Shown: positions 54,717-64,000 of the stretch, piece after piece | Position numbering within the stretch: position 1 is the first letter of the stretch | Layout: every line of letters starts with the position of its first letter | DNA from: Erinaceus europaeus | Taxonomy: Eukaryota; Chordata; Mammalia; Eulipotyphla; Erinaceidae | Direction: 5' to 3' | Assembly (NCBI RefSeq): GCF_950295315.1 | Contig: NC_080176.1 | Coordinates: forward strand, 33,941,006-34,005,005 | DNA length: 64,000 nucleotides | Position numbers and translations under genes: made by a program | The notes under the pieces: generated by a model | Told to the model about the DNA's origin: nothing | The model's database searches: none | Seen by the model: the letters and a program-made list of their open reading frames with translations, nothing else

Positions 54717-54839
54717 CTGAGTTTTATCTTTTTATGTGGCTCTTTCTACTAAGTGACCTGTATCATTTATTTTCTTTTTAAACAGATAGATACTTCACTT
54801 GATAACAAAATAATTTAGTATTTTGACAATTTTTTTTAA

Positions 54840-55036
54840 TTTTAATCTATATTTATTTATTAGATAGAGACAGTCCAGCAATCAAGAGAGAAGGGGGAGA
54901 TAGGGAGAGAGACACCTGCAGCCCTGCTTCACCACTCACAAAGCTTTCTCCCTGTAGGTGGGGACCAGTGGCTTAAACCCGGGTCCTTGTGCATTATAAG
55001 GTGTGAACTTAGCCAGCTGCGCCACCACCAGCCCCA
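54840..55036 (-). mobile_element. SINE-B
   Basis: 'atttatttattagatagaga', 'ctcacaaagctttctccctg', 'gcgccaccaccagcccc'. Confidence 0.9.
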
Positions 55037-55194
55037 TATTATGAAAACTTTATTCTTTCCTTTATGCCTTCTCCATTTCTCCCATTCTTTATATTGAGCT
55101 CATCATCATTAAATCATGAGCTTCATTTTAAAACTATTTTTTGAGTTGGTCAACAGCTCACTCCCTCTACCACTGTCACTCTTTTCTGTTGTCA

Positions 55195-55594
55195 TGTCAC
55201 ACTTTTATTTGTTTATTTATTTTGCCCCACTAGGACCTCACACCTGTGTGATTCCACAGTTCCTGGCAGCCCCAACTGCCCACCCCTTTAACTGTAGGCA
55301 GAGACAGAGGCAAGAAAAAAAGGAGACATCACAGCATGCCCCACTGCACATGGAGTGCCCCTTAGCTCCGTGCATGCCCTTGCTTTGTGGTCTGGGGCTC
55401 AGCCATGCACCACAGCATGTTCCACTGCTTATGGCGTACCCCTTAGCTCCATGCATGCCCTTGCTCCGTGGTCTGGGGACTCAGACCATGACCTTGTGCA
55501 AAGAGAAGTGTGAATTCTACCAGGAGAGCCATCTCCTGATCCACATTACTGTTACTGTTTTCTGGCTGGACAAGTGCAGTAGCCTCCTTGCTTC
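55195..55594 (-). repeat. Unclassified repeat containing an 81-bp tandem duplication
   Basis: T-rich left end (tttatttgtttatttatttt), then two copies of an 81-bp unit (55330-55410, 55411-55491) sharing 'ccccttagctcc', 'tgcatgcccttgct' and 'gtggtctgggg'. It ends with a tRNA-like reverse head ('gagagccatctcctg'), so it may be an older SINE with an internally expanded body. Confidence 0.6.
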
Positions 55595-55595
55595 C

Positions 55596-55670
55596 ATTAA
55601 AAAATATTTTATTTATTTTTGTTTATTTTAGATAGGGACAGTGAGCAATTCAGAGGGAAGGGGGAGATAC
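55596..55670 (-). mobile_element. SINE-B 3' fragment
   Basis: Only the tail and purine-rich part ('ttttagatagggacagtgag') before L1 sequence begins. Confidence 0.6.
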
Positions 55671-56312
55671 CCTGGGCAGATGAACTCACCAACGTGTCCC
55701 CAGAGCCCTGCCCCACTAGGGAAAGACAAAGATAGGCTGGGGGTGTGGATGCACCTGCCACTGCTTATGTCCAGTGGAGAAGCAATTACAGAAACCAGAC
55801 CTCTCTCCTTCTATACTCCCAAAACACTTTTTGTCCATATTCCCAGAGGGCTAAAGGATAAGGGGAGAACACCAAAGGGCTCTTTGAGTCCCAATTCCAC
55901 CAGAACCTGAAGCCTTTGTCACTAGGAATCTTGTTTTTGTACCATCATAGAACCTGGAAAACACCAGAGGAAGCTTAGACGCTATTTCTTTTATCAGAGA
56001 GAAGAAGAAAAAAAGAAATGACACACAAAAGTAGTAATAAGTGTAGGTGTGACTTAGAAAGGACGTGAAGGCAGCAATAATGGGGGAAATATATGTAGAA
56101 ATAATGGGGGGAAATATAGATATATAGACATACATGTAGGTAGATTGTTATAGATATAAAGTCAAATCGTGTCTGTGACCTTGAGAAAACTGAATTTTCC
56201 AATGGAATGGAGGAGGACACAGAACTCTGGTGGTGGGAATGTTATTATCCCTATTATCTTATAATTTTGCAAATCAATATTAAATCACTAATAAAAATAT
56301 TGGGGAAAAAAG
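55671..56312 (+). mobile_element. L1 3'UTR fragment
   Basis: 'ccctgccccactagggaaag', 'agtggagaagcaattacaga', 'agaactctggtggtgggaat' and 'attaaatcactaataaaa' give the 3'UTR order on plus. It contains a longer middle section than the copies at 25.4 and 26.8 kb. Confidence 0.78.
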
Positions 56313-56314
56313 AG

Positions 56315-56385
56315 ACACACCTGCAACACTGCTTCACCATTTAAGAAGCCCCCCCCAGCCCCAGCAGTGCTACTGCCTGGTCTCT
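56315..56385 (-). mobile_element. SINE-B fragment
   Basis: 'gacacacctgcaacactgct' to 'cagtgctactgcctggtctc', with the middle deleted. Confidence 0.55.
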
Positions 56386-56439
56386 AACTGTTGTTCTTTA
56401 AAATTCTTCCATGTCTACCAACTTATACTTTTCTTTTTT

Positions 56440-56652
56440 TAATTAAAAAATGTTTAATTATATTTATTTATTTGATAGAGACAGACAGAAATCTATCTGC
56501 ATTCTCAGGGAAGGGGAGATAGAGAGATACCTGCAGCCCTACTTCAGCACTCATGAAGCTTCCCACCTGCAAGTGGGGACCAGAGGCTTGAACTTGGGAC
56601 CTTGAGCACTTTAATGTGTGCACTTAGCCAGGTGCGCCACCATCTGGCCACC
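56440..56652 (-). mobile_element. SINE-B
   Basis: 'atttatttatttgatagaga', 'ctcatgaagcttcccacctg', 'gcgccaccatctggccac'. Confidence 0.9.
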
Positions 56653-56896
56653 TATGCTTTCTTACCATTCAAGAATTTCTGAAAGATCTATAGTTTTAGG
56701 ATGCCTTCCTGAGTTGATTAGTTGTGTTGCAATCTTTTGGGTTCTACTCTTAGCGAAGCTTAGTCCTTGTATAGTTTTTCCATTTTCATCCCCCTATTTT
56801 GTTTGCTCTCTCTAGATTCTTGAAGAGTCAGTACATACTTCTGTTATGGTTATTAGGGCCTGTGACTCCTTCCTTTTTTTTCACCATCCATTCTTT
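56653..56896. other. Unique sequence, no gene seen
   Basis: No recognised element. Confidence 0.5.
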
Positions 56897-56912
56897 AAAT
56901 ATTTACATCAGT

Positions 56913-57069
56913 GGTCCGGGAGGTGGTGCAGTGGTAAAGCACTGGATTCTCAAGCATGAGGTCCCAAGTTCAATCCCTGGCAGCACATGCACCAGAGTGA
57001 TGTCTGATTCTTTCTCTCTCCTCCTATCTTTCTCATTAATAAATAAATTCTAAAAATAAATAAATAAAT
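56913..57069 (+). mobile_element. SINE-D, recent
   Basis: Near-consensus copy ('ggaggtggtgcagtggtaaa', 'caagttcaatccctggcagc') with an AATAAATAAA tail. Perfect 16-bp direct repeats 'aaatatttacatcagt' at 56897-56912 and 57070-57085. Confidence 0.95.
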
Positions 57070-57085
57070 AAATATTTACATCAGT

Positions 57086-57934
57086 ATCCTTAAAAAGTAC
57101 CTTAGCCCCTGCCTGTAAATAGCTGAGACCTTTACTAGAAATAAATGCTCTCATTCCTGCTGTGAGTTGATTTATGTCTGACACATATTTTATGTTCCCA
57201 CTACATAACTATAACAAAAAGCAGAGTGTTGTTTAATCATACTTATTTCACCATATTTACTCATTTATCCTCACTAATATTGTCACTGGAAAGTACAACA
57301 AATAAAGAAGGCTCGCACATCTCTGTGTGAGTGTCTTTGTGTGGGACCACAGGCAGATGGCCATGTAGTGCTGGTGATGCTGTGACAGTCATGAGCAGGG
57401 TGTCAACATTGCAGGCTCAACAGCTGCCTGAAAGCAGGCTTAGAGTTTCTGAGTATAGGACTTGTTCAGTGTTTACTTTAGGCTTTTCTTGAAGAGTGAA
57501 ACATTTCTGTCTGCATTCTCAGTGAATTTATCCAAGGCCATCTGTTTATTAAGCCCCTATCCATCATCAATTAATACTTATTGGGTAACTACAAAGTGCA
57601 TAATAATATTGTATAAACAAAGACCATCCTGCTACTGATAGACTTATTCATTGACCTGATACTGTTTTATTTTGTTTAGAAAATATTTTTAAAAAACCCA
57701 CCAAATCCAAAGGCATAAACTAACATTCTCTAAATCTGAACAATGAAAGATGTTGCACACTTATTTATATGGCATTCTGCTCAAATACATGTAAGACTTG
57801 GGATAGTCCAAATTAAATTTCCATAGCTATCTGTGATGCCCTGTTTGTCAATAAGTCAAAGTCAGTGGTCCCATATTTATAAAGTCAAATGAAGTATCAC
57901 ATTGCTCTGGGGTTTCTAATAAAACTACTTGAAT
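57086..57934. other. Unique intron-like sequence, no gene seen
   Basis: A weak MIR-like patch at 57560-57610 ('acttattgggtaactacaaa'). No coding frame. Confidence 0.45.
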
Positions 57935-57948
57935 AAAAATAGAACCTC

Positions 57949-58251
57949 GGGGAGTCGGGCTGTAGCGCAGCGGGTTAAGCGCAGGTGGCGCAAAGCACAA
58001 GGACCGGCATAAGGATCCGGGTTCGAACCCCGGCTCCCCACCTGCAGGGGAGTCGCTTCACAGGCGGTGAAGCAGGTCTGCAGGTGTCTATCTTTCTCTC
58101 CTCCTCTCTGTCTTCCGCTCCTCTCTCCATTTCTCTCTGTCCTATCCAACAACCACAACAACAATAATAACTACAACAATAAAAAAAACAACAAGGGCAA
58201 CAAAAGGGAATAAATAAATAAAATAAGTAAAATTTAAAAAAATTAAAAAAA
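57949..58251 (+). mobile_element. SINE-A, short form, best preserved copy
   Basis: Full head, body, linker and A-rich tail, with perfect 14-bp direct repeats 'aaaaatagaacctc' (57935-57948 and 58252-58265). Both pol III promoter boxes are intact, so of all copies here this is the likeliest to be transcribable. Confidence 0.96.
57963..58030 (+). promoter_or_regulatory. tRNA-type pol III A and B boxes of SINE-A
   Basis: A box 'tagcgcagcgg' (57963-57973) and B box 'ggttcgaaccc' (58020-58030), 46 bases apart. Both match the tRNA gene consensus, which identifies the family as tRNA-derived. Confidence 0.85.
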
Positions 58252-58265
58252 AAAAATAGAACCTC

Positions 58266-58617
58266 CACTAAGCACATTTGCCTTTTGATTTTGAAGGAAA
58301 TCCTGGAAAGTGCACTCGCTGGGCCCACATTTAAGTTTCCTTGCAAGATTTTTTTTTTTTATTAAGTAAAAAATTACGTAAACATGTCATGTCTTCCAGT
58401 AAAAACAATGGCATATTAGGGGATAATACTCATTACCATTGTTGCTTTTGAATTAAAGAAGTCAGAAAACTTGACTGTCTTTTCAGCCAACCAACTTTGG
58501 GGGGCAGTAATGAAGGTTTGGTGTTGAAGACTAGCAATTTCAATAACACTGGAGGAATGAAATTCTGACACTAAATTGTTGTAAATTAACTTAAAAAGAG
58601 GTATGGGGGTTGGGGCT
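58266..58617. other. Unique sequence, no gene seen
   Basis: No recognised element besides a T12 run near 58350. Confidence 0.5.
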
Positions 58618-59150
58618 GCTTGTGGCACATATAGAAGAATCCACAGCGGGAGCTGGGAACTGGTTTAATCAATACAAGGTTTATTAGGGTGAAACAGGTA
58701 AAAGGCAAAATAAGCAATTATTATCAAGGGTTAAGTGTACACTAGGTCTATAAAGTCTGAATATGGTTATCAAAGTTTAGTCCCATAAGATAAACAATTA
58801 TAAGCTTTAGTAAAGGTTGCTCATGGCTGTAGAGGGGTCTAAAAATTTACTGGCTAGCAGAGTCGCACGTGCTCAGTTCCCAGTAGACATGGCGGATGGA
58901 TGCCTGGGGCACCTCCGCTGAGAGGCATCTGACCAGGAGAAGAAGCTGTAGCCAAAGAGCCCCAGAGTTCCGGCTGGCTGTCCTTTTAAGTCTATTCAGC
59001 CTACCCACAATGCTTTGCACACCAGCCGTCTGGATTCACCTACAGTCCACCATGCGCCTGCATAGATCACTGCATACTCTGTCAGCCTTCTGTCGCCAAA
59101 GCTGACGTCACCACTGTGTCAGGGCATATAGCATCACCACACTAGATAAT
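58618..59150 (-). mobile_element. LTR-like element on minus strand
   Basis: The minus strand starts near 'tgtggtgatgctatatgccc', then a GC-rich U3 holding a palindromic CRE 'tgacgtca' (about 59103-59110), 'cttaaaaggaca' as TATA region, and 'ctaataaaccttg' (polyadenylation) near 58677, ending in 'tgccacaagca'. CpG-rich for this window. No flanking duplication could be fixed and no internal retroviral sequence is present. Confidence 0.6.
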
Positions 59151-59797
59151 TGGGATTTCACTTTTGAGATGTTTTTTACTGTCAGGGTAGTGGATTTTTG
59201 CTGATTCCTCCTTGGTCTCTGGCCTAGAATATCCTTCTTATGGGCCTTTGTGCACGGTTCAGGGTAAACACTATGACCGCGGAACAGAGCAAAGCTTCCA
59301 TAGTGCGTGAAACCGTGACCTTGGTTAACTTCACTGGTGCAGGTTGCCTTAATCAGTCTCAGAAGTATGAACAGTGGATTAGTAAGATTATTTGTTGGGT
59401 GAAATTACATCAGTAATAACCCTATCACAAGCACCAAAAGAATTCTTGTGGATTGCTGTTATAATAAATCTAACTAGAATGGGGAGGTAGGGTGCATGCT
59501 AGATCACAATCCATAAGGAGAGCTTTTTTACTTGTTTGTTTGGTCATTTCCATAGTGTCATTGCTCCACCTGCCTTCTTTCCAGAGAGGCAGAGCTGGGA
59601 AGGAAGCAGGACTTCAAAGCTCCCTGCAGTGCAGTGGGTACTGGGCTTTGGACCTGCTTCACACACATGGCAAAGCAACATTCTATTCAAATAAGCTATT
59701 TGCTGGCCCAAGAAGTTTTGAGATTTATCTTTCGAAACTTCAGATACCTTTAAAGTACATTAAAAAATATTGTAATTGCCATTAAAAATAATACCAA
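59151..59797. other. Unique sequence, no gene seen
   Basis: 59560-59690 has a reverse SINE-F-like end ('acatggcaaagcaacatt') but the family is doubtful. Confidence 0.4.
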
Positions 59798-60100
59798 TAT
59801 GTCTTGGAACCCCACCTCCTCAGAGTTCTACTCCACTAGGGAAAGGGAAAGGGGGTATGGATCAATCAACCTTTCAATACTTATGTCCAGCAGGGAAGCC
59901 ATTCCAGAAGCCAGACCTCCAACTTTCTGTGATCTATACAGATCTTCAGCGTATACTCCCAGAGGGATAAAGAATAGGGAACTGTCCAATGGAGGGGATG
60001 GGATATGGCAATACGGCATTCTGGTGGTGGGGATTGTATGAATTGTACCTCTCTCATCCCACAGTCTTGTTGATCATTATTAAATCAATCATAATAACAG
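59798..60100 (+). mobile_element. L1 3'UTR fragment
   Basis: 'cttggaaccccacctcctca', 'ctccactagggaaagggaaa', 'gcattctggtggtggggatt' in 3'UTR order, ending in 'attattaaatcaatcata'. Confidence 0.8.
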
Positions 60101-60104
60101 AAGT

Positions 60105-60212
60105 TGAAAAATAAGAAAACACGAAGCAGAACTTGGACTGGGTTTGGTGTATTGCACCAAAGTAAAAGACTCTAGGGTAGGGGAGTAGGGATCAGGACAA
60201 AAAAAAGTACCA
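60105..60212 (+). mobile_element. L1 3'UTR fragment of the other 3'UTR type
   Basis: 'agcagaacttggactgggtt' and 'ttgcaccaaagtaaaagact' match 9070-9130 of the deleted L1. Lies directly behind a 3'UTR of the other type. Confidence 0.75.
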
Positions 60213-60216
60213 GTAG

Positions 60217-60412
60217 TGGCCAGGTGTTGGTATACCTGGCTGAGTGTACCTTACCATGTGCAAGGATCCTAGTTAAAGCTCTCAGACCCACCTGCGGAGT
60301 GGACGCTTCACCAGTGGTGAAGTAGTGTTGAAGGTGTCTCTTCTCTCCCTCTTTATTTCCCCTCCCATCTCAATTTACCTTCTCTTTCAATACAAAAGAT
60401 ATTAAAAATGCT
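60217..60412 (+). mobile_element. SINE-B
   Basis: 'gccaggtgttggtatacctg', 'ctagttaaagctctcagacc', CT body and AAAAGATATTAAAAA tail. Confidence 0.85.
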
Positions 60413-60419
60413 AGTATAT

Positions 60420-60690
60420 ATTTTTTAAATTTTTATTTATAAAATGGAAATATTGACAATATTATAGGATAAGAGGGGTACATTTCCACACAATTCCCAC
60501 CACCAGAGCTCCATATCTAATACCCTCCATTGATAGCTTCCCTGTTCTTTGTCCCTCTAGGAGTATGGGCCCAGGATCATTATGGGGTGCAGAAGGTAGA
60601 AGCTCTGGCTTCTGTAATTGCTTCTCTGCTGAACATGGGTGTTAGCAGGATCCATACTCCCAGCCTGTCTCTCTCTCTCTCTTTCTCTTT
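60420..60690 (-). mobile_element. L1 3'UTR fragment
   Basis: 'taagaggggtacatttccac', 'ccctctaggagtatgggccc', 'ctggcttctgtaattgcttc' as at 14.25 and 50.05 kb. Confidence 0.85.
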
Positions 60691-61155
60691 TTATAGCTGC
60701 TTTTTACTGGGTTAGTTTTAATATAATTCTGAGTTGCTTAATCTATGTCAAATGGAAAAGAAATTCAGGGCAGCCTTGCACACTTGAAAAGGAGAGTGAA
60801 TGAATTAAGTTATTATTAATGTTTAAAAATTACTCATAGTTTTGATTCAGTTAATGTTTCAGATGCTTTCCTTTAAGTATTGTCTATTTTGTCAGGAGTT
60901 TGAAGTGCATTACTAGGTACTTAATAAGTCTAAAGGGTTAGATTTTCTTTGTTTTTTATTTTGAAGTACCTAATGTCAAAATTGACTTAATAGGCTGTGC
61001 TAGATTACTGATATGTATTTTACTTGGTTACTGACACATGGTACTTAGGAAGTAGAAATAGTGTTCAAACTTAATGATATTTCTAGATAATGTAGTGAAA
61101 ATGTAATAATGTGCTTTGGATTGCTCCTCAATACCTTTCTTTTGTTCCTTTACAG
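60691..61155. other. Unique AT-rich sequence, no gene seen
   Basis: No recognised element. Confidence 0.5.
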
Positions 61156-61195
61156 AAAAAAAAGAAACCCACAATATTTCAGTTATTGTTGACTA
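61156..61195 (+). other. Weak candidate terminal exon
   Basis: Preceded by a very good acceptor ('ctttcttttgttcctttacag'-type tract). In the phase left by the exon at 28261-28387 (one base carried over) it reads about 13 codons and then TAA at 61193-61195. Purely positional; no protein similarity is recognised. Confidence 0.18.
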
Positions 61196-61499
61196 AGTTT
61201 CCTAGGGCTTACATAAGAGTAAAAGGAAAAATGAAAGAAAAAACAGAATATTAAGCAACATTTGAGGCATCACTTAGAAACTATATTATTTTAGAAAAGT
61301 GATATTATAAATAGCTGGCCAGATGGTGAAGGTGGAATATGAGCAGGAAAGGAAAATTATTGAATTTTTTTTTAGGTATCCAAGAGAATTAGAGTTTTTT
61401 CTCTTTTTTTCAACTCACTTAAATAGGGAAATTTAAGTTTAAAAAATAGTCAATTGACTTACAACAAAATTATATTTTAATGGAGAAGAATAGAGTAGA

Positions 61500-61700
61500 C
61501 CATAATAGAATATTCAATAGAATAATAATAAAATTATTAATAAAATAATATAAATATAATATATTATATAAATAAAATATAAATATAATGATGTAATGGA
61601 TACTATATAATATTATAATATATAATAAATATAATACATAATATATTATTGTTATATAATATATAAATATAATATAAATATATAAAAATAATAATAAATT
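61500..61700. repeat. AT-rich low-complexity tract
   Basis: ATAATA/TATAAATA units with almost no G or C over 200 bases. Confidence 0.9.
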
Positions 61701-61724
61701 AATAATTTAATAGACTAATTCTAT

Positions 61725-61930
61725 GGGGGACAGGTGGTGGTACACCTAGTTGGATGCACATGTTATACAGAAGGACTATGGTTCAAGCCCCTGGTCCCCA
61801 CCTTTAGGGGGAAAGCTTAACAAGTGGTGAAGTAGTGGTGTAGGTGTCTTTCTGTCTCTCTCCCTCTCTGTCTCCCCTTTCCTCTCAATTTCTGTCTGTC
61901 TCTATCAAATAAATAAAGATTTTTTTTTTA
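61725..61930 (+). mobile_element. SINE-B
   Basis: 'acaggtggtggtacacctag', 'tatggttcaagcccctggtc', CT body, 'caaataaataaagattttt' tail. Confidence 0.9.
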
Positions 61931-62539
61931 ACTTCCAGGTAGTAGAAAATACAATCTGATTAAAGTTCAACTTAGTGACTTTTTTTTACTCCTTCAATAC
62001 CATGTGATGTGCTTATTTATGTATTTACTAATTAGGTGTTTATTTATTTATCTACTAATTATGCACAATGAAGGTGAAATATTTCTTAGTGTGAGGATGA
62101 AAATAATGATTTCTTATAATACCCATTAAGAGGAATGAATCCTGGTAGCTGATGTTTTTTCTTTTGGGGTGGGAATTAAGAAAATATTGGGTGTGGTTAT
62201 GAGAACAGGTGTTTAAACCTGAAAACTGGAGTAGAAGCAAATTGCTTTGTATGCCACAGGCAAGGGCATTTAGAATGCTCTGGAAGGAAGTGAGGGAGCT
62301 GCAGCAAGCAAGCAAAAGCAAAGAACAAGCAATGACACTGGACAGAGACAAGTAGGGGAAGGACTTAACAGTTGGGTAGCCCAGAAGAACCAAGAGCATG
62401 GTCATGCCTGTTGGGAGATCTGATGAATTGTATCTGTCCACCTGTACAGTTTTATGTGAGTTCTAGATCACTCATTAATTATTTTGTCTAAGTATGTCAT
62501 ATTAGAGTGAATTCAAAGTATTTACCAGTGAGCATTGAC
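61931..62539. other. Unique sequence, no gene seen
   Basis: Contains a 128-codon minus-strand frame (62055-62441) with no recognised domain or splice context; not called as a gene. Confidence 0.45.
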
Positions 62540-62550
62540 CTATGCATTCA

Positions 62551-62640
62551 TTTGCTAGTAATCTGGGTTTCATTAGATTTCATTAGATTTCATTAGATTT
62601 CATTTGCTAGTAATCTGGGTTTCATTAGATTATAAAATTT
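62551..62640 (+). repeat. (TTTCATTAGA)4 within a duplicated block
   Basis: A block 'ttgctagtaatctgggtttc' occurs twice (62553 and 62604), with tandem 10-mers TTTCATTAGA between. It looks like replication slippage. Confidence 0.88.
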
Positions 62641-62914
62641 GAAGATGGAACAGAAGTCATAGGCCAAACAAGAACTGACTGTTTCATAATTAATCTGGAA
62701 TGACCTAAATTGGTTGGTGAAATGTTAAGGAAAATTGTATAAGTTCAAATTATTTCCTTAAATATGTGTGTTTTTTTTCATTTTACTTTATTTTTTGTAG
62801 CAATTCTAGCATATTTCCACATCTTCTTCGATATTCTACCTGTAGAAGGCAGTTTCATACTGGTCCCCTTAAGTAGAAAAGGACTTAATGATTTTTTTTC
62901 TAGCAGATAGAGTG
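62641..62914. other. Unique sequence, no gene seen
   Basis: AT-rich, no recognised element. Confidence 0.5.
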
Positions 62915-62920
62915 GAAAGG

Positions 62921-63388
62921 TGTCAGGTTGCATCTCAGGGGAGAAAGAAGAGACCAGGAACTCATGGCAGAACGGGAACACAAATCTTTATTTACGCAGA
63001 TGCCCCAGAATTGGGTGTGAGCACAGCGATTCAGGTCACGTGGAGCTAGCAAAATGGCCACCTCCCAGTATGCCCACCAACCCTTCTCCAGGTTGGTCAC
63101 AGAAGAGAAAAGAGCAAAGAGAGCGAAAGTGGAAACAGGAGAGGCTTTTATGGGAGAATTCTGGAAGTGGTAAGTCAGGACGGGACTGGCTCGGAAAGGG
63201 GGTGGAGAGAGGCAAAAGGCAAGTTGGGAAGGTGGAAGCATCCTTAGCAACTGTTGCAATGGTTTTAACTGAATTAGCAATACCCTGAGGGGATAACGTG
63301 GTGGATATCTGTAAATAATACTTGCATGAAAATATAGTGGTTTGTGGGCCCTGCCAATGTTTGACCACATCTGCACAATTTCCCAACA
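62921..63388 (-). mobile_element. Solo LTR, class II ERV family
   Basis: 468 bp. The minus strand starts 'tgttgggaaattgtgcagat' and ends 'gagatgcaacctgaca'. 'cccataaaagcctctcct' (TATA) and 'aataaagatttgtg' (polyadenylation) are readable on minus. Perfect 6-bp direct repeats 'gaaagg' (62915-62920 and 63389-63394), the class II size. Same family as the 3' LTR at 37366. Confidence 0.95.
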
Positions 63389-63394
63389 GAAAGG

Positions 63395-63626
63395 AAAGAA
63401 TATTATGTTATGGTAGGGAAACTTGGCAGACAGTCTTACCTTAATAAGTGATTACCATCACCAGTCATGTTGGAATGAACAGAATGCCATGAGCAAGACA
63501 TTTCTGTGGTGTTATTTCATCACGTTTATGGACTCTGGCTAATCATGAGAAGACACCAGACAAAACCAAAGTTTAGGGACATTCTACAAAAGACCTGCTG
63601 GGAACATTCCTAGAGAAGCTCTTCAA
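63395..63626. other. Unique sequence, no gene seen
   Basis: No recognised element. Confidence 0.5.
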
Positions 63627-63639
63627 AAATGTTGAGAGT

Positions 63640-63942
63640 GGGAGTTGGGCTGTGGCGCAGCAGGTTACGTGTACGTGGCACAAAGCACAAGGACTGGCTT
63701 AAGGATCCCGGTTCGAGCCCTCGGCTCCCCACCTGCAGGGGAGTCGCTTCACAGGTGATGAAGCAGGACTATAGGTGTCTATCTTTCTCTCCCCCTCTAT
63801 GTCTCCCCTCCTCTCTTGATTTCTCTCTGTCCTGTCTAACAACGACGACATCAACAACAACAACAATAACTAAAAAAACAATGGCAACAAAAGGGAAAAT
63901 AAATATAAAAAATTTAAAAAATGGCAACAAAAATTTTTTTTT
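63640..63942 (+). mobile_element. SINE-A, short form
   Basis: 'gggctgtggcgcagcaggtt', B box 'ggttcgagccc', body, linker 'caacgacgacatcaacaaca' and A/T tail. 13-bp direct repeats with one mismatch (63627-63639 'aaatgttgagagt', 63943-63955 'aaatgttaagagt'). Confidence 0.93.
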
Positions 63943-64000
63943 AAATGTTAAGAGTATAAAACAAGAAGACATTATAATAGAAACTCTGATGGTTTGGAGA

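Noticed and set aside
55851..56220. Tyr/Ile/Ser-rich minus-strand frames
   Set aside because: They lie antisense in an AT-rich L1 3'UTR.
62055..62441. 128-codon minus-strand frame
   Set aside because: Hydrophobic and Ser-rich but without domain, start context or splice signals; length is within chance for this composition.

Overview
This window is ordinary mammalian nuclear DNA made almost entirely of retrotransposon copies, with no complete host gene. The organism looks like a hedgehog (Erinaceidae). The commonest repeat is a tRNA-derived SINE with the head 'gcgggttaagcgca', the body 'gaagcaggtctgcaggtgtc' and a CAACAA-rich linker. From memory this matches the ERI-type SINEs of hedgehogs, and a library search would settle it. 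In this annotation that family is called SINE-A; some copies carry a longer 3' end finishing in 'cagcaataaccctggag'. Other tRNA-like SINEs are SINE-B ('ggttaagtgcacatgttac', tail AATAAATAA), SINE-D ('aaagcactggattctcaagc'), SINE-E ('agatagcataatggttatgc') and SINE-F ('gcactgctttgccatg'). These letters are local labels only.

Layout. 1-16 kb: unique sequence, SINE clusters, a fossil class II LTR with a tRNA-Lys-type primer site (about 4.9-5.7 kb), an internally deleted L1 (8-9.3 kb), a 5S rRNA pseudogene, an LTR at 9.7-10.5 kb and L1 3' ends. 16.4-17.5 kb: a SINE-E copy split by a 947-bp fragment of a non-L1 LINE (Jockey/CR1-like), flanked by an 11-bp target duplication. 18-37 kb: mostly intron-like unique DNA and SINEs, one possible real exon (28261-28387, plus strand) and a composite L1/SINE insertion with a 16-bp duplication (23991-25154). 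37.3-43.7 kb: remains of class II (betaretrovirus-like) endogenous retroviruses on the minus strand, with LTR, polypurine tract, two different integrase remnants and RT, split by a later LTR. 43.75-53.2 kb: one nearly full-length L1 on the minus strand, about 5.9 kb without inserts, opened by two SINE-A copies, one LTR and a younger L1 that itself carries a SINE and an LTR. 53-64 kb: SINEs, a truncated 7SK pseudogene with target duplications, L1 3' ends, an LTR at 58.6-59.1 kb, AT-rich DNA and a solo LTR with a perfect 6-bp duplication (62921-63388).

Working together: L1 supplies the machinery that mobilised the SINEs and probably the 7SK and 5S copies; most young SINE-A copies keep perfect 14-17 bp duplications. 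The host content appears to be a gene intron or introns on the plus strand, supported only by the one candidate exon. The observation most worth following up is the Jockey/CR1-like fragment: it sits inside a lineage SINE and keeps a nearly open frame, so it is too young to be an ancestral mammalian CR1/L3 relic, and horizontal transfer is a serious possibility.
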